16,733 nt of DNA from Paracoccaceae bacterium. Its GTDB lineage: Bacteria > Pseudomonadota > Alphaproteobacteria > Rhodobacterales > Rhodobacteraceae. Positions 1 through 7,433 of the stretch are shown one piece after another. Below the pieces are notes generated by a model. That model did no database searches and was not told where the DNA came from. It saw nothing but the letters and a program-made list of their open reading frames with translations. Both the position numbers and the translations under genes were made by a program. The number at the start of each line of letters is the position of its first letter. Position 1 is the stretch's first letter. The stretch lies in the NCBI GenBank assembly GCA_003561595.1, contig PWWF01000342.1, forward strand, positions 1 to 16,733, written 5' to 3'.

Positions 1-500
1 CAGCCGCCTGTCGATCAGCGCATGCCCCAGCGGCTGGCATAGCTTGCAAAAACACCGATCTGGCTGTTCTCGATGCGCCCAGCCGTGCCGGAATACTGTC
101 GCGCAACCCCCACCGAATGGATGCCTTTCTTCAGAAAACCGTTCGCCGGGCGAAAGATTCACTGGATCTTTCGCAATCCCGGCTCACCATCGACAACCAA
201 AACGCCATCAGGATCAGCAAGAGCTTCAAGCGCATAGTCGCGCACCCGTTGGCACAGCGCATCCGCAGACCAACGCGACCTGCCCAACAGCGACTGGATC
301 TTGTAAGGCCGTGCCAAGCCGGCTTCCTCGGCCAACATCCAGCCCGTCTTGCGTTCGGCGCCCGAGAGCAAGCCATCAATGAACGCCCCGGCCGATGCCC
401 TCTGCTCGGACCTGATAAAGACAGAGGAAATCTGCGCTTTCAGTCCTTCAAGCGCCGCCCGCCAATCCGAAACAGATACAGCCCAATCCGATACCGCCAT
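1..500 (-). pseudogene. Broken IS701-like transposase, truncated by the window edge
   Basis: The minus strand reads as the N-terminal half of a DDE transposase resembling the IS701 family. An ATG at 500 begins a frame that runs through a VSDWRAALEGL segment and a GRSRWSAD segment to VLVVD, which would hold the first catalytic Asp. The frame then hits a TGA at 159-161, inside a perfect hairpin. Beyond the hairpin the same frame resumes with [17 protein letters not shown] and ASYASRWG, which is typical of the family. At about position 24 a one-base loss shifts the frame: the DNA reads GMR-stop, whereas adding one base gives GHALIDRRL. The gene is therefore doubly inactivated. Family assignment is from remembered motif similarity. 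The terminal inverted repeat of the element was not found, and the rest of the gene lies left of the window. Confidence 0.8.
145..183. repeat. Near-perfect palindrome interrupting the transposase
   Basis: Arms GCGAAAGAT (150-158) and ATCTTTCGC (166-174) are exact reverse complements around a 7-base loop. Outer arms GCCGG (145-149) and CCGGC (179-183) extend the stem past a 4-base bulge on one side. In the transposase frame about 16 codons occupy the place where family members have the two residues ET, as in VVDETGFLKKG. The palindrome therefore looks like a small insertion that kept the reading frame but brought in a stop codon. The comparison with the family is from memory. Confidence 0.7.
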
Positions 501-550
501 ACGCGCCCCAGAGACAGTGATCGGGCAAGACTGAATCAGACACCTCAAGC

Positions 551-763
551 AAATGAAACTGTAGCATTAGGAAAGCAGGGTTCACAATAGTTCAGAGTAA
601 TGCAAGTGCTTGAGTCCCGGGTCTGAGTTTCCCTGCCTTGAACTTCGAAGTCCGTATCGCATATTCCACGTCCATCTATCACCCTCTCCTCGCCGCCTTG
701 CCTTGACTTCGACAATCGTCGCCCGAACACTGCCACCACTTACAAGTCGGCTTTTCGGATAAC
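551..763. other. Gene-free gap between the IS remnant and operon A
   Basis: This 213-base stretch has no convincing reading frame on either strand. It should contain the outer end of the insertion sequence and the 3' untranslated region of operon A. I found no clear hairpin plus T-run terminator after the last operon A gene and no confident IS terminal repeat. Confidence 0.5.
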
Positions 764-1666
764 CTACGGATGCCGACTGCCCGGATCGACCGCAATCCCG
801 TAGAGCCGCGCCGCGGTGCCTGCGAAGAAGGCCGCTTGCGCCTCTGCGGGCCAGTCGGCGGTGACCTCGCGCATAGCATCCAGCGCCACTGGTCCCGGGC
901 AGGCCAGATCGTGCACCGGCCAGTCCGACCCCCACGCAAGCCGGGCAGGCCCGAAACTGTCCAGCATGACGTCGAGCAGGCGGCGCAGGCTGTCCGTCGT
1001 CCAGCCCGGATCGTGGCATTGCAGCGCCGAAACTTTCAGAACACAGCCCGGCATCTCCGCCAGCGCCCCGAGTCCCACCGCCCAGGCCCTGAGCCCCTCG
1101 GGCGACTGGTCCCACGGGTCGGCGGCGTGCTCGATGGCAACGCTCAGTTCGGGCAGGGTTTCCAGCAGCCGCGCGGCGTCTTGCATCTGGTGCGGCCGCA
1201 ACATCAGGTCGAAGACGAGGCCGCGCGCAGCGAGCGCGGCAAGACCCCGGCGAAACCCCGGCCGTTCGAGCAGATCGGGATTCCGCGCGGGGCTTGGCCG
1301 GCCCGCGCCTGCACTCACGATATCGCGGATGCCGCGCAGCGCGGGGCTGCGCGCAGCCAGACGATCCAGCCGCGCCGTGATATCGGGCGCATCCAGCGGC
1401 GCGTGGCCCACCAGCGCCGTGGCGATACGCCCGCCCGAGGCCAGCCGCTCGACCGTGGCCGCGGTCAGCTCGGCCTCGGGGTCGGCGGCCAGCGCCTCGA
1501 TCAAGACGGTCGCAGTGATGTCCTGGCCCGCGAAGGTGCTGGCATAGTCGCGGGCCGTGAAATCGCGCCACAGTTCCGCCCGCCCATCAAGCCACGGATA
1601 GGCGCCGGGCGTGGCGTGCCACAGGTGGTGATGCGCGTCGATCACCGGGCCGCGATAGGCGAGCAT
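764..1666 (-). CDS. COG3618-type amidohydrolase (lactonase-like)
   Basis: This is a 300-residue amidohydrolase of the PF04909 (Amidohydro_2) type, a metal-dependent TIM-barrel hydrolase. Visible landmarks are the N-terminal IDAHHHLW motif with HxH at H12 and H14, RPHQM with H159, IEH with H180, and GSDWPV with D248. These are the usual metal and catalytic positions. COG3618 members with known roles include L-fucono- and L-rhamnono-lactonases, so sugar-lactone or other lactone hydrolysis is plausible, but the substrate is not evident. The start at 1666 was chosen because it lies 2 bases after the stop of the preceding oxidoreductase and follows GAGG. A longer in-frame start would extend into that gene and lacks family similarity. 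It is the last gene of operon A. Pairing with a Gfo/Idh oxidoreductase fits an oxidation-then-lactonase step (inference). Confidence 0.9.
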   Translation of the reverse strand: MLAYRGPVIDAHHHLWHATPGAYPWLDGRAELWRDFTARDYASTFAGQDITATVLIEALAADPEAELTAATVERLASGGRIATALVGHAPLDAPDITARLDRLAARSPALRGIRDIVSAGAGRPSPARNPDLLERPGFRRGLAALAARGLVFDLMLRPHQMQDAARLLETLPELSVAIEHAADPWDQSPEGLRAWAVGLGALAEMPGCVLKVSALQCHDPGWTTDSLRRLLDVMLDSFGPARLAWGSDWPVHDLACPGPVALDAMREVTADWPAEAQAAFFAGTAARLYGIAVDPGSRHP

Positions 1667-1668
1667 CC

Positions 1669-2706
1669 TCAGACCTCGGGGCGCACGGGTTGGCCGAGGG
1701 CGAGCGCGCGCTCGGCGGCCTCGACCAGCGCCACGGCGCGCAGCGCGTCTTCCAGCCCGACGATGGGCGTGGCCCCGGTGCCGAGGCACTGGGCGAAATG
1801 CACGATCTCGGCGGCAAGCGCGCCCTGCACCCGGCCATGGATCACCGGCTGATGGCGGATACCGGCAGCGCGAAAGCCCTCGCGCGCATCGAATGCCACT
1901 AGTGGCTGATGTCGCAGGCTCATGTCGTTGGAAACGAAGCCGTCGGTGCCATACACATCCAATCGGTTGTTCCCCGCCCCCTGCCAGCCCGTGGGTCGCT
2001 CGAAATCGGCATAGGCGGGCGGCAGGGTCCAGCCGCTTTCCACAGCGCCCACGGCGCCATCGGCAAATCGCAGCGTGGTGACAACGTGATCATGCAGGCC
2101 GCAAGTGGCGTGCAGTACACCCTGCCCGCCCACGGCATGCACTTCGGACACCGAGGCGGGGTGCACCCAGCGCAGCAGGTCGAAATCATGCACCGCCAGG
2201 ATGCGCAGAGTCGAGGATGCAGCATATTTTTCAGCCCCCGCGCGACCGAACTGGCGCCGCGCCATGATTGCGACCGGCTGGCCGCAGACCCCTTCGGCCA
2301 CCGCATCGCGCAACAGGGCCGATCCAGGCTCGAAACGCTCGACATGTCCTACCATGGCGAGGATGCCCGAACGGGCGACTGTCTCCATGATGGCGCGGAC
2401 GCCGGCTGTATCAGGGGCGGCGGGCTTTTCGATCATGACCCCGACACCGGCGGCGGCGGCCATCTCGACATGATCGCCATGCACCACCTCGGGGCTGGCT
2501 ATGACCACACCATCCATCCCGACCTCGGAGAAGAAGCGCTCGGGCGCCGCCCAGGCACGCGCGCCCAACGGCCCGGCAACGGCCTCGGCCAGCGCGCGAT
2601 TGCTGTCGCAAACGCCTGCGAGCACCCCCCCACCGGTTTCGGACAGGATACGCGCGTGCCAGCTGCCGATCATGCCGGCGCCGATCACTCCGATGCGCAA
2701 TGCCAC
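1669..2706 (-). CDS. Gfo/Idh/MocA family NAD(P)-dependent oxidoreductase
   Basis: This is a 345-residue protein with an N-terminal Rossmann fold, IGVIGAGMIG at about residues 5-14, and the family's EKP signature at E93-K94-P95. A C-terminal alpha/beta domain carries an AVHDFDLLRW segment that corresponds to the usual catalytic His/Asp region. Family members oxidise or reduce sugars, inositols and related hydroxy compounds with NAD(P). The start is a GTG at 2706, preceded by GGGAGGG at 2711-2717 with a 4-base gap. An upstream in-frame GTG at 2721, overlapping the previous stop, is possible but adds only five residues and would place the Shine-Dalgarno inside the gene. It is the third gene of operon A, with 2 bases between it and the lactonase-like gene that follows. 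The substrate is unknown. Confidence 0.92.
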   Translation of the reverse strand: MALRIGVIGAGMIGSWHARILSETGGGVLAGVCDSNRALAEAVAGPLGARAWAAPERFFSEVGMDGVVIASPEVVHGDHVEMAAAAGVGVMIEKPAAPDTAGVRAIMETVARSGILAMVGHVERFEPGSALLRDAVAEGVCGQPVAIMARRQFGRAGAEKYAASSTLRILAVHDFDLLRWVHPASVSEVHAVGGQGVLHATCGLHDHVVTTLRFADGAVGAVESGWTLPPAYADFERPTGWQGAGNNRLDVYGTDGFVSNDMSLRHQPLVAFDAREGFRAAGIRHQPVIHGRVQGALAAEIVHFAQCLGTGATPIVGLEDALRAVALVEAAERALALGQPVRPEV

Positions 2707-2710
2707 GGCG

Positions 2711-2717
2711 CCCTCCC
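2711..2717 (-). promoter_or_regulatory. Ribosome binding site deciding a GTG start
   Basis: GGGAGGG on the minus strand lies four bases before the GTG at 2706. It is the reason that start is preferred over the GTG at 2721, which has no comparable site. Confidence 0.6.
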
Positions 2718-4151
2718 TCACCAGGGCCGCGCGCAGGGGCGGACCTGCGCGGCCAGCGTGGTTGCCGTGTTGCGCGCCGCGGGCGGCGACATCTCGACCC
2801 GGACCATCTGCCCGCTGCCCGCAGGCGCGACCACCTTGCCATCCAGCGCCACAGTGCGCCCGCGCACCAGCGTGCGCAGCGGCCAGCCTGTTACCTTGGT
2901 GCCCTCATAGGGCGTGACATTGCCGCGCGAGGCGAGGTCGGCTGCGCGCAGCACGCGCCGCGCGGCCGGATCGACCAGCACCACATCAGCATCCGCGCCC
3001 ACGCGCAGCACCCCCTTGCGCCCCCATAGCCCAAAGGCCCGCGCGGGCGCGCCGCACATCGCCCGAACCAGCGTCGCGGGCGAAATCCGCCCCTCGGCCA
3101 CGGTGGTCAGCATCAGCGGCAGCGAGGTCTGCACCCCGCAAAAGCCGCAGGCCACATCCCAGATGCTGGCGGCGACCTTTTCCTCGGGGGCGTGAGGGGC
3201 GTGGTCGGTAGCGAGCATGTCGATGGTGCCGTCGATCAGCCCCGCCAGCAACGGCGCCTGATGCGCGCGCTGCCGGATCGGGGGGTTCATGCGCATCAGC
3301 GCTCCCTTGCTGCTCGTCATCTCTTCGGCCGCCAGGGTGAGGTATTGCGGCAGCGTTTCCACGGTGATGTCGGTGCCGCGATCTTTGAAGAAGCGGATGA
3401 AGGGCAGGCTTCCGGCGCAGCTTTCATGCACGATATGGATGCGCGCGCCAGTCCAGTCCGCCAGCGTGGCGATGCGGGTGAGCGCCTCGATGGCCACGAT
3501 ATCGGTGCGGGCAGCCAGATGGGCCAGCGGATCGTTGCGCCCGGCCTCCTGCAGGCGCTTCTGCCGCCAGAACAGTATCGGTGAATTCTCGGCATGGACC
3601 GAGCACCGCAGCCCGAGGCGAGCAAGGATCTCCAGCCCCTCGAGCACGGCGCCGTCATTCGGGCAGGGCAGATTGCCCGTGGTATTGCCCAGAAACAGCT
3701 TGAAGCCGCAGACCCCGGCCTCGGCCAGCGATTCGAGATCGGCGAGGTTGTGCTCGCCCAGCAGGCCGTAGATGCCAAAATCCACGATCGACTGTGCCTC
3801 GGCGGCAGCGCGCTTGATCTCAAAATGCGCGACACTGTCCACTGGCGGGTCAGTGTTTGGCATCTCGAACACGCAGGTCACACCACCCAGCGCGGCGGCG
3901 GCGCTGCCGGTGGCCCAATCTTCCTTGTGGGTCATGCCGGGTTCGCGGAAATGCACATGCACATCGATTACACCGGGCATCACCCACAGGCCGCTGGCGT
4001 CGATCACTTCGGCGGCCGGGCCCAGCGCTCCGGGGGCGGCAATGGCAGCAATGCGGCCATCCTGTCCGATGGCGAGGTCGGCGGCAAACTGGCCTTCCTC
4101 GGTCAGCAGGGTGCCGCCGGCAATCAGGGTGGCGAAGTGTGTCTGAGTCAT
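2718..4151 (-). CDS. Cyclic amidohydrolase (dihydroorotase/allantoinase/dihydropyrimidinase family)
   Basis: This is a 477-residue cytoplasmic TIM-barrel hydrolase of the family that opens cyclic amides such as dihydroorotate, allantoin, hydantoins and dihydropyrimidines. The full binuclear metal set is visible: HVHFREPG with H65 and H67, the candidate carboxylated lysine K151 in GFKLFLG, H186 in SVHAE, H242 in IVHES, and D316 in TDHAPH. The REPG and TDHAPH motifs favour the dihydroorotase/allantoinase branch over classic D-hydantoinase. The context is not a pyrimidine biosynthesis operon: there is no PyrB, and it sits between an SDR and a Gfo/Idh oxidoreductase. A catabolic ring-opening role is therefore inferred. 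The ATG at 4151 follows AGGA by 9 bases. The last 25 or so residues after GSGQMVRVEM look like a nonconserved tail. Exact substrate unknown. Confidence 0.9.
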   Translation of the reverse strand: MTQTHFATLIAGGTLLTEEGQFAADLAIGQDGRIAAIAAPGALGPAAEVIDASGLWVMPGVIDVHVHFREPGMTHKEDWATGSAAAALGGVTCVFEMPNTDPPVDSVAHFEIKRAAAEAQSIVDFGIYGLLGEHNLADLESLAEAGVCGFKLFLGNTTGNLPCPNDGAVLEGLEILARLGLRCSVHAENSPILFWRQKRLQEAGRNDPLAHLAARTDIVAIEALTRIATLADWTGARIHIVHESCAGSLPFIRFFKDRGTDITVETLPQYLTLAAEEMTSSKGALMRMNPPIRQRAHQAPLLAGLIDGTIDMLATDHAPHAPEEKVAASIWDVACGFCGVQTSLPLMLTTVAEGRISPATLVRAMCGAPARAFGLWGRKGVLRVGADADVVLVDPAARRVLRAADLASRGNVTPYEGTKVTGWPLRTLVRGRTVALDGKVVAPAGSGQMVRVEMSPPAARNTATTLAAQVRPCARPW

Positions 4152-4213
4152 GTGAAAATTCCTGTCATTGCGTATTCGGGTTACGTGCGGCCGGTCGGGC
4201 GCGGCGCGATGGG

Positions 4214-4990
4214 TTAGATCACCCAGCCTCCGTCCACGGCCAGATCCTGACCGGTGATCTGGCGGGCCTTGTCCGAGGCGAGAAAGACAACGGCATGGGC
4301 CACATCATCGGCGGTCGAGACGCGGCGCATGGCGTAATCCTCGGCATGACGGCGCCGGGCCTCCTCTACCGAGATGCCCAGCCGCGCGGCCAGCTCGGCG
4401 CAGACGGTGTCAAAGCGCGGCCCTTCGACCATCCCCGGGCACACGCTGTTGACATTGATGTTATGCGGTCCGAGTTCCAGCGCGAAGGATTTGGTCAGCC
4501 CGCGCATCCCCCATTTCGAGGCGCTGTAGGCTGCCCGGCCGGCGCGCCCGCGCAGCCCGAACGTGCCGCCAATATTGACGATCCGCCCGCCCCCGCGCTC
4601 GATCATGCCCGGCGCGAAGGCGCGCATCAGCAAGAATATGGCCGTGGTGTTCAGGCGCAGGATCTCCTCAAATTCGGCCTCGGTGGTCTCGACCCCGGTC
4701 TTGCCAAGTGGGCCACGCCCCCCGGCGACAGTGATCAGGATATCCACCGCGCCCCCGGCCTCTGCGCTGGCGGCAAGGGCCGTGACATCCTCGGCCCGCG
4801 TTACATCGCAGGCGACGATCTCGGCCTGCCGGCCCAGCGCGCGCATTTCGGCCGCTACCGGCGCGATCGCGTCCGTGTCGCGGCCCGCCAGCACCAGATT
4901 GGCGCCCGCCTCGGCCACGGCGCGAGTGATCGCCGCGCCCATTCCCTTTGCTGGGCCGGTAATTACCGCCCGGCACCCTGACAGATGCAT
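4214..4990 (-). CDS. SDR family oxidoreductase, first copy
   Basis: This is a 258-residue classical short-chain dehydrogenase/reductase resembling FabG-type 3-oxoacyl reductases. It has the TGPAKGMG cofactor loop (11-18), TVAGG (88-91), N114, and YSASK with Y155 and K159. The C-terminal GQDLAVDGGWVI is typical of the family. The catalytic Ser position, 13 residues before the Tyr, is Gly (G142 in NIGGTFG), with Thr next to it. The second SDR in the window shares this. Two adjacent ATGs exist at 4993 and 4990. The second lies at a better distance from the GGGGAGGG at 4996-5003. A much longer upstream frame was rejected because it runs through the promoter and the divergent regulator gene. It is the first gene of operon A and probably oxidises a hydroxyl on the pathway substrate (inference). 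Confidence 0.93.
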   Translation of the reverse strand: MHLSGCRAVITGPAKGMGAAITRAVAEAGANLVLAGRDTDAIAPVAAEMRALGRQAEIVACDVTRAEDVTALAASAEAGGAVDILITVAGGRGPLGKTGVETTEAEFEEILRLNTTAIFLLMRAFAPGMIERGGGRIVNIGGTFGLRGRAGRAAYSASKWGMRGLTKSFALELGPHNINVNSVCPGMVEGPRFDTVCAELAARLGISVEEARRRHAEDYAMRRVSTADDVAHAVVFLASDKARQITGQDLAVDGGWVI

Positions 4991-4995
4991 CATCG

Positions 4996-5003
4996 CCCTC
5001 CCC
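4996..5003 (-). promoter_or_regulatory. Strong ribosome binding site of operon A
   Basis: GGGGAGGG on the minus strand lies immediately before the tandem ATG codons of the first SDR gene. It defines the translation start of operon A and rules out the longer upstream frame. Confidence 0.65.
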
Positions 5004-5027
5004 TCGCTACAGACTGCTGCACGTATT

Positions 5028-5042
5028 CCCGGTTGCACCGGG
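5028..5042. promoter_or_regulatory. Candidate operator of the GntR regulator
   Basis: CCCGGT (5028-5033) and ACCGGG (5037-5042) form a perfect 6-3-6 inverted repeat in the 101-base region between operon A and the divergent GntR gene. FadR-subfamily GntR proteins generally bind short dyads in the divergent promoter next to their own gene. A weak candidate -35 for the regulator (TTGCAC, 5033-5038) with TATGAG at 5057-5062 would overlap this dyad, which would suit autorepression. The promoter assignment is tentative. Confidence 0.5.
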
Positions 5043-5091
5043 CCTCGCCTCGGCGATATGAGGGAACATCGCTGAAATTCACGGTTACAGG

Positions 5092-5868
5092 ATGTCCACG
5101 CAAGGTGCCCCGCCTGATACTCTGCGCCACGACCGCGACCGCGGCGTGTCGCTGCTTGACAGCGACCGGGCCTATGCCGCGCTGCGGGGTGACATCCTGA
5201 TGGGTGTGCATCCGCCGGGTGGGGCGCTGCGCCTTTCGGACCTGCGCCAGCGCTACCGGATCGGGCCAAGCCCGCTGCGCGAGGCGCTGTTCCGACTGAC
5301 CAGCCAGAGACTGGTCAAGCAGGAGAGCAATCGCGGCTTCCGCGTGCCCCCGCTGCACCCGGCAGAATGGGCGGATGTGGTCGCGACGCGCCGGCATCTC
5401 GAACCCGCCGCTGCGGCGGCCTCGGTCGCCGCAGGGGATGAGGCGTGGGAAGAGACCCTTATCCTTGCGCATCGCCGCCTCGGGCGGCTTGGCTCTGTCT
5501 CGACTCTGCTCGAGGATCCGGCTGACAGCGCCTCGATCGCCCGCTGGGAGGCTGCGCATCGGGGTTTTCACCGCGCGCTCATCGCGGCTTGCGGGTCGGC
5601 CTGGACCCTCAATTTCTGCGACTTGCTGGCAGATCAGTTCGACCGCTACCGCCGCTTCTTTCCGCCCAGCCGCGCCGTGCAGGACACGCTTGGCGCCCAG
5701 CATGACGCGCTGCTGCAGGCCGCGCTCGACCGCGACGCCAAGACCTTCCGCGAGATGCTGGAATCCCATGTCGAGATCACCGGGCGGGCTGTTGCGGCCG
5801 GGTTGGCCAGTGGGGATATGGCGCGGTGCGTTCATACCACCGTGCCCCCGTCCACCAGCAAGTCCTGA
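5092..5868 (+). CDS. GntR family transcriptional regulator (FadR/FCD type)
   Basis: This is a 258-residue regulator with an N-terminal winged helix-turn-helix at about 22-87, including LRGDILMG, GPSPLREALFRL and NRGFRVPPL. The C-terminal helical FCD ligand domain spans about 95-232. The usual FCD metal residues appear as H160 (GFHRAL), H204 (AQHDAL) and H226 (ESHVEIT). The position normally held by Asp four residues before the first His is H156. FCD members usually bind organic acids and often repress a neighbouring catabolic operon. It is divergent from operon A, so control of operon A and of itself is likely, and control of operons B and C is possible. The last 12 or so codons overlap the 3' end of the second SDR gene. 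The ribosome binding site (ACAGG directly before ATG) is weak. Confidence 0.93.
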   Translation: MSTQGAPPDTLRHDRDRGVSLLDSDRAYAALRGDILMGVHPPGGALRLSDLRQRYRIGPSPLREALFRLTSQRLVKQESNRGFRVPPLHPAEWADVVATRRHLEPAAAAASVAAGDEAWEETLILAHRRLGRLGSVSTLLEDPADSASIARWEAAHRGFHRALIAACGSAWTLNFCDLLADQFDRYRRFFPPSRAVQDTLGAQHDALLQAALDRDAKTFREMLESHVEITGRAVAAGLASGDMARCVHTTVPPSTSKS

Positions 5869-6626
5869 CCAGTGATGTTGCCCGCCGCGGGCCCGAGAAG
5901 GAACACCACGGCCAGCGCCACATCACGATCGCTGCTCATTCGGCCCAGCGCGGTGGTGGCGCAAAAGGCGTCATAGGCCTCCTGATAGCTGCGCCCCTCG
6001 CGCTCTGCCGCCTCGCCCAGTTGGCGCATCAGGCGCGGCCCATCCACCCCGCCGGGCGAGACCATGTTGACCCGCACACCATGCGCGCCGACCTCGAGCG
6101 CAGCCGATTTCGTGAGCCCCCGCAGCGCCCATTTCGTGGCACCATATGCCCAGTTCCGGCGTACACCCTTGAAGCCGAAGGTGCCGCCGATATTGACCAC
6201 GCTTCCCGCCCTCGCAGCGATCATCCGCGGCAAGGCATATCTCATGGTCAGGAAACTGCCGTTGACGTTCACATCGAACACCTCGCGCACATCGTCGAGC
6301 GTGTGTTCCCAAAGCAGCTTGCCCGAGGGCCCGGTGCCGCCCGCCACATTCACGAGGCCCCACTCGGACGGCGAGAACGACTCCCATGCCGCCCCCACCG
6401 CTATCGCGACAGAGTCCTCATCGGTGATGTCGCAGCTCTGCACGTGCCCCGCGCGGCCCAGCGCGCGCACCTCCGCCGCCACTTCCTCGAGGGCTACCGT
6501 GTCGCGGCCCGCCAGCACCAGATCGGCCCCGGCCTGCGCCAGTTCCAGCGTGACCGCCCGGCCCATGCCCTTGGCCGCGCCGGTGACGAAAACCGCCCGG
6601 CCCGTCAGTGCGAAAGGTTGGCTCAT
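5832..6626 (-). CDS. SDR family oxidoreductase, second copy
   Basis: This is a 264-residue classical SDR with TGAAKGMG (15-22), VNVAGG (92-97), N120, Y161 and K165 (YGATK), and a C-terminal GQDLLVDGG. Like the first SDR it has NIGGTFG, so G148 stands where the catalytic Ser is expected. The two proteins share LVLAGRDT, RGLTKS and other blocks, so they are paralogues from an old duplication. The start overlaps the permease stop as ATGA (6623-6626), and GGAGG lies 8 bases upstream, which indicates translational coupling in operon B. The stop lies inside the last codons of the convergent GntR gene, giving a 37-base tail-to-tail overlap. It is likely a dehydrogenase on the imported compound or a product of it (inference). 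Confidence 0.93.
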   Translation of the reverse strand: MSQPFALTGRAVFVTGAAKGMGRAVTLELAQAGADLVLAGRDTVALEEVAAEVRALGRAGHVQSCDITDEDSVAIAVGAAWESFSPSEWGLVNVAGGTGPSGKLLWEHTLDDVREVFDVNVNGSFLTMRYALPRMIAARAGSVVNIGGTFGFKGVRRNWAYGATKWALRGLTKSAALEVGAHGVRVNMVSPGGVDGPRLMRQLGEAAEREGRSYQEAYDAFCATTALGRMSSDRDVALAVVFLLGPAAGNITGQDLLVDGGTVV

Positions 6627-7432
6627 CGGGTCATCCTCCGTTCCAGCTGCACGGTCAGGAAGAACAGCGTTGTGGCGGCAGCCATGCTCAGCACTACGCC
6701 CGCCCACATCAGCGGCAGGCGCCGGAAGGACGAGGCCTCGAGGATCAGCGTTCCCAGACCCGGCGCCCCCGACAGCCATTCCGCCAGCATCGCCGAGAGC
6801 ACTGCGCCGGCCGCCGCCATGCGGATGCCGGTGAAGATATACGGCAGCGCAAAAGGCAGCCGCACCTTGAGGAAGATCTGCCACCAGTTCGCCCCGCAAA
6901 CATGCATCAGTTCCAGCACATTGGCCTTGGGCGAGCGAAAGCCGCGTGCGGCATTCACCATCATTGGAAAGAAGGACACCATCACCACCACCGCAACCGA
7001 GGTCGCCTGCCCGCGCCCGAAGATCAGGATCAACAGCGGCGCGATGGCCAAGATCGGGGCCGTGCGCAAGATCACAATCAGCGGAAGAAAGGCGCGCGAC
7101 AGCAGATCCGACAGCGTGAACAGCCCCGCCAGCACCAGCGCCAGCACCAGCGCGATGGCCATGCCCCCCAACGTGCTGCGCAACGTGAACCACAGTGCCT
7201 GTGACAGGCGCGGCCACTCGCCCGTCAGAGTCGTCCAAACCGCCTGCGGGCTGGGCGCCACATAGGCAGGAACGGCCAGCGTAACGATCAGCGCGTGCCA
7301 GATCAGCACTAGCGCCCCCAAGAGCAGCGCCACGAAGGCAAGGCCCCGCAAGAGGGCGGCCAGCATCCGCTCGGCCTCGGCCTGACGACCGGGCAGCAGG
7401 CGTGCATCGGGGCGCGAGACGGTTCCGCTCAT
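6623..7432 (-). CDS. ABC transporter permease, second (SsuC/TauC/ThiX type)
   Basis: This is a 269-residue inner-membrane permease of the BPD_transp_1 family. It has about six hydrophobic segments. The cytoplasmic EAA loop is visible as ELMHVCGANWWQIFLKV followed by PFALPYIFTGIR, which contacts the ATPase. The APSPQAVW motif after the first membrane segment is typical of the nitrate/sulfonate/taurine/thiamine-precursor group. The start at 7432 lies 1 base after the stop of the first permease. An in-frame ATG at 7456 would overlap that gene by about 20 bases and is less likely. It is cotranscribed with another permease, the ATPase and a solute-binding protein, so the pair probably forms a heterodimeric pore. 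Confidence 0.92.
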   Translation of the reverse strand: MSGTVSRPDARLLPGRQAEAERMLAALLRGLAFVALLLGALVLIWHALIVTLAVPAYVAPSPQAVWTTLTGEWPRLSQALWFTLRSTLGGMAIALVLALVLAGLFTLSDLLSRAFLPLIVILRTAPILAIAPLLILIFGRGQATSVAVVVMVSFFPMMVNAARGFRSPKANVLELMHVCGANWWQIFLKVRLPFALPYIFTGIRMAAAGAVLSAMLAEWLSGAPGLGTLILEASSFRRLPLMWAGVVLSMAAATTLFFLTVQLERRMTR

Positions 7433-7433
7433 C

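Noticed and set aside
770..1852. Long open frame of 360 codons on the plus strand
   Set aside because: It lies opposite the lactonase-like and Gfo/Idh genes, which have conserved motifs. The translation is Arg/Gln/Pro-rich with no family motif, as expected for an antisense shadow in GC-rich DNA.
1909..2910. Open frame of 333 codons on the plus strand
   Set aside because: It is antisense to the Gfo/Idh oxidoreductase and the end of the cyclic amidohydrolase, with low-complexity composition and no recognisable domain.
2718..4151. Housekeeping PyrC dihydroorotase
   Set aside because: Motifs would allow it, but there is no pyrimidine biosynthesis gene nearby and the operon is catabolic in composition.
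4991..5269. N-terminal extension of the first SDR to 5269
   Set aside because: It would run through the divergent promoter and the start of the GntR gene. Strong GGGGAGGG and the SDR cofactor motif place the start at 4990.
5826..7265. Open frame of 479 codons on the plus strand
   Set aside because: It is antisense to the second SDR and second permease, both with full family motifs. No coherent protein is visible in it.
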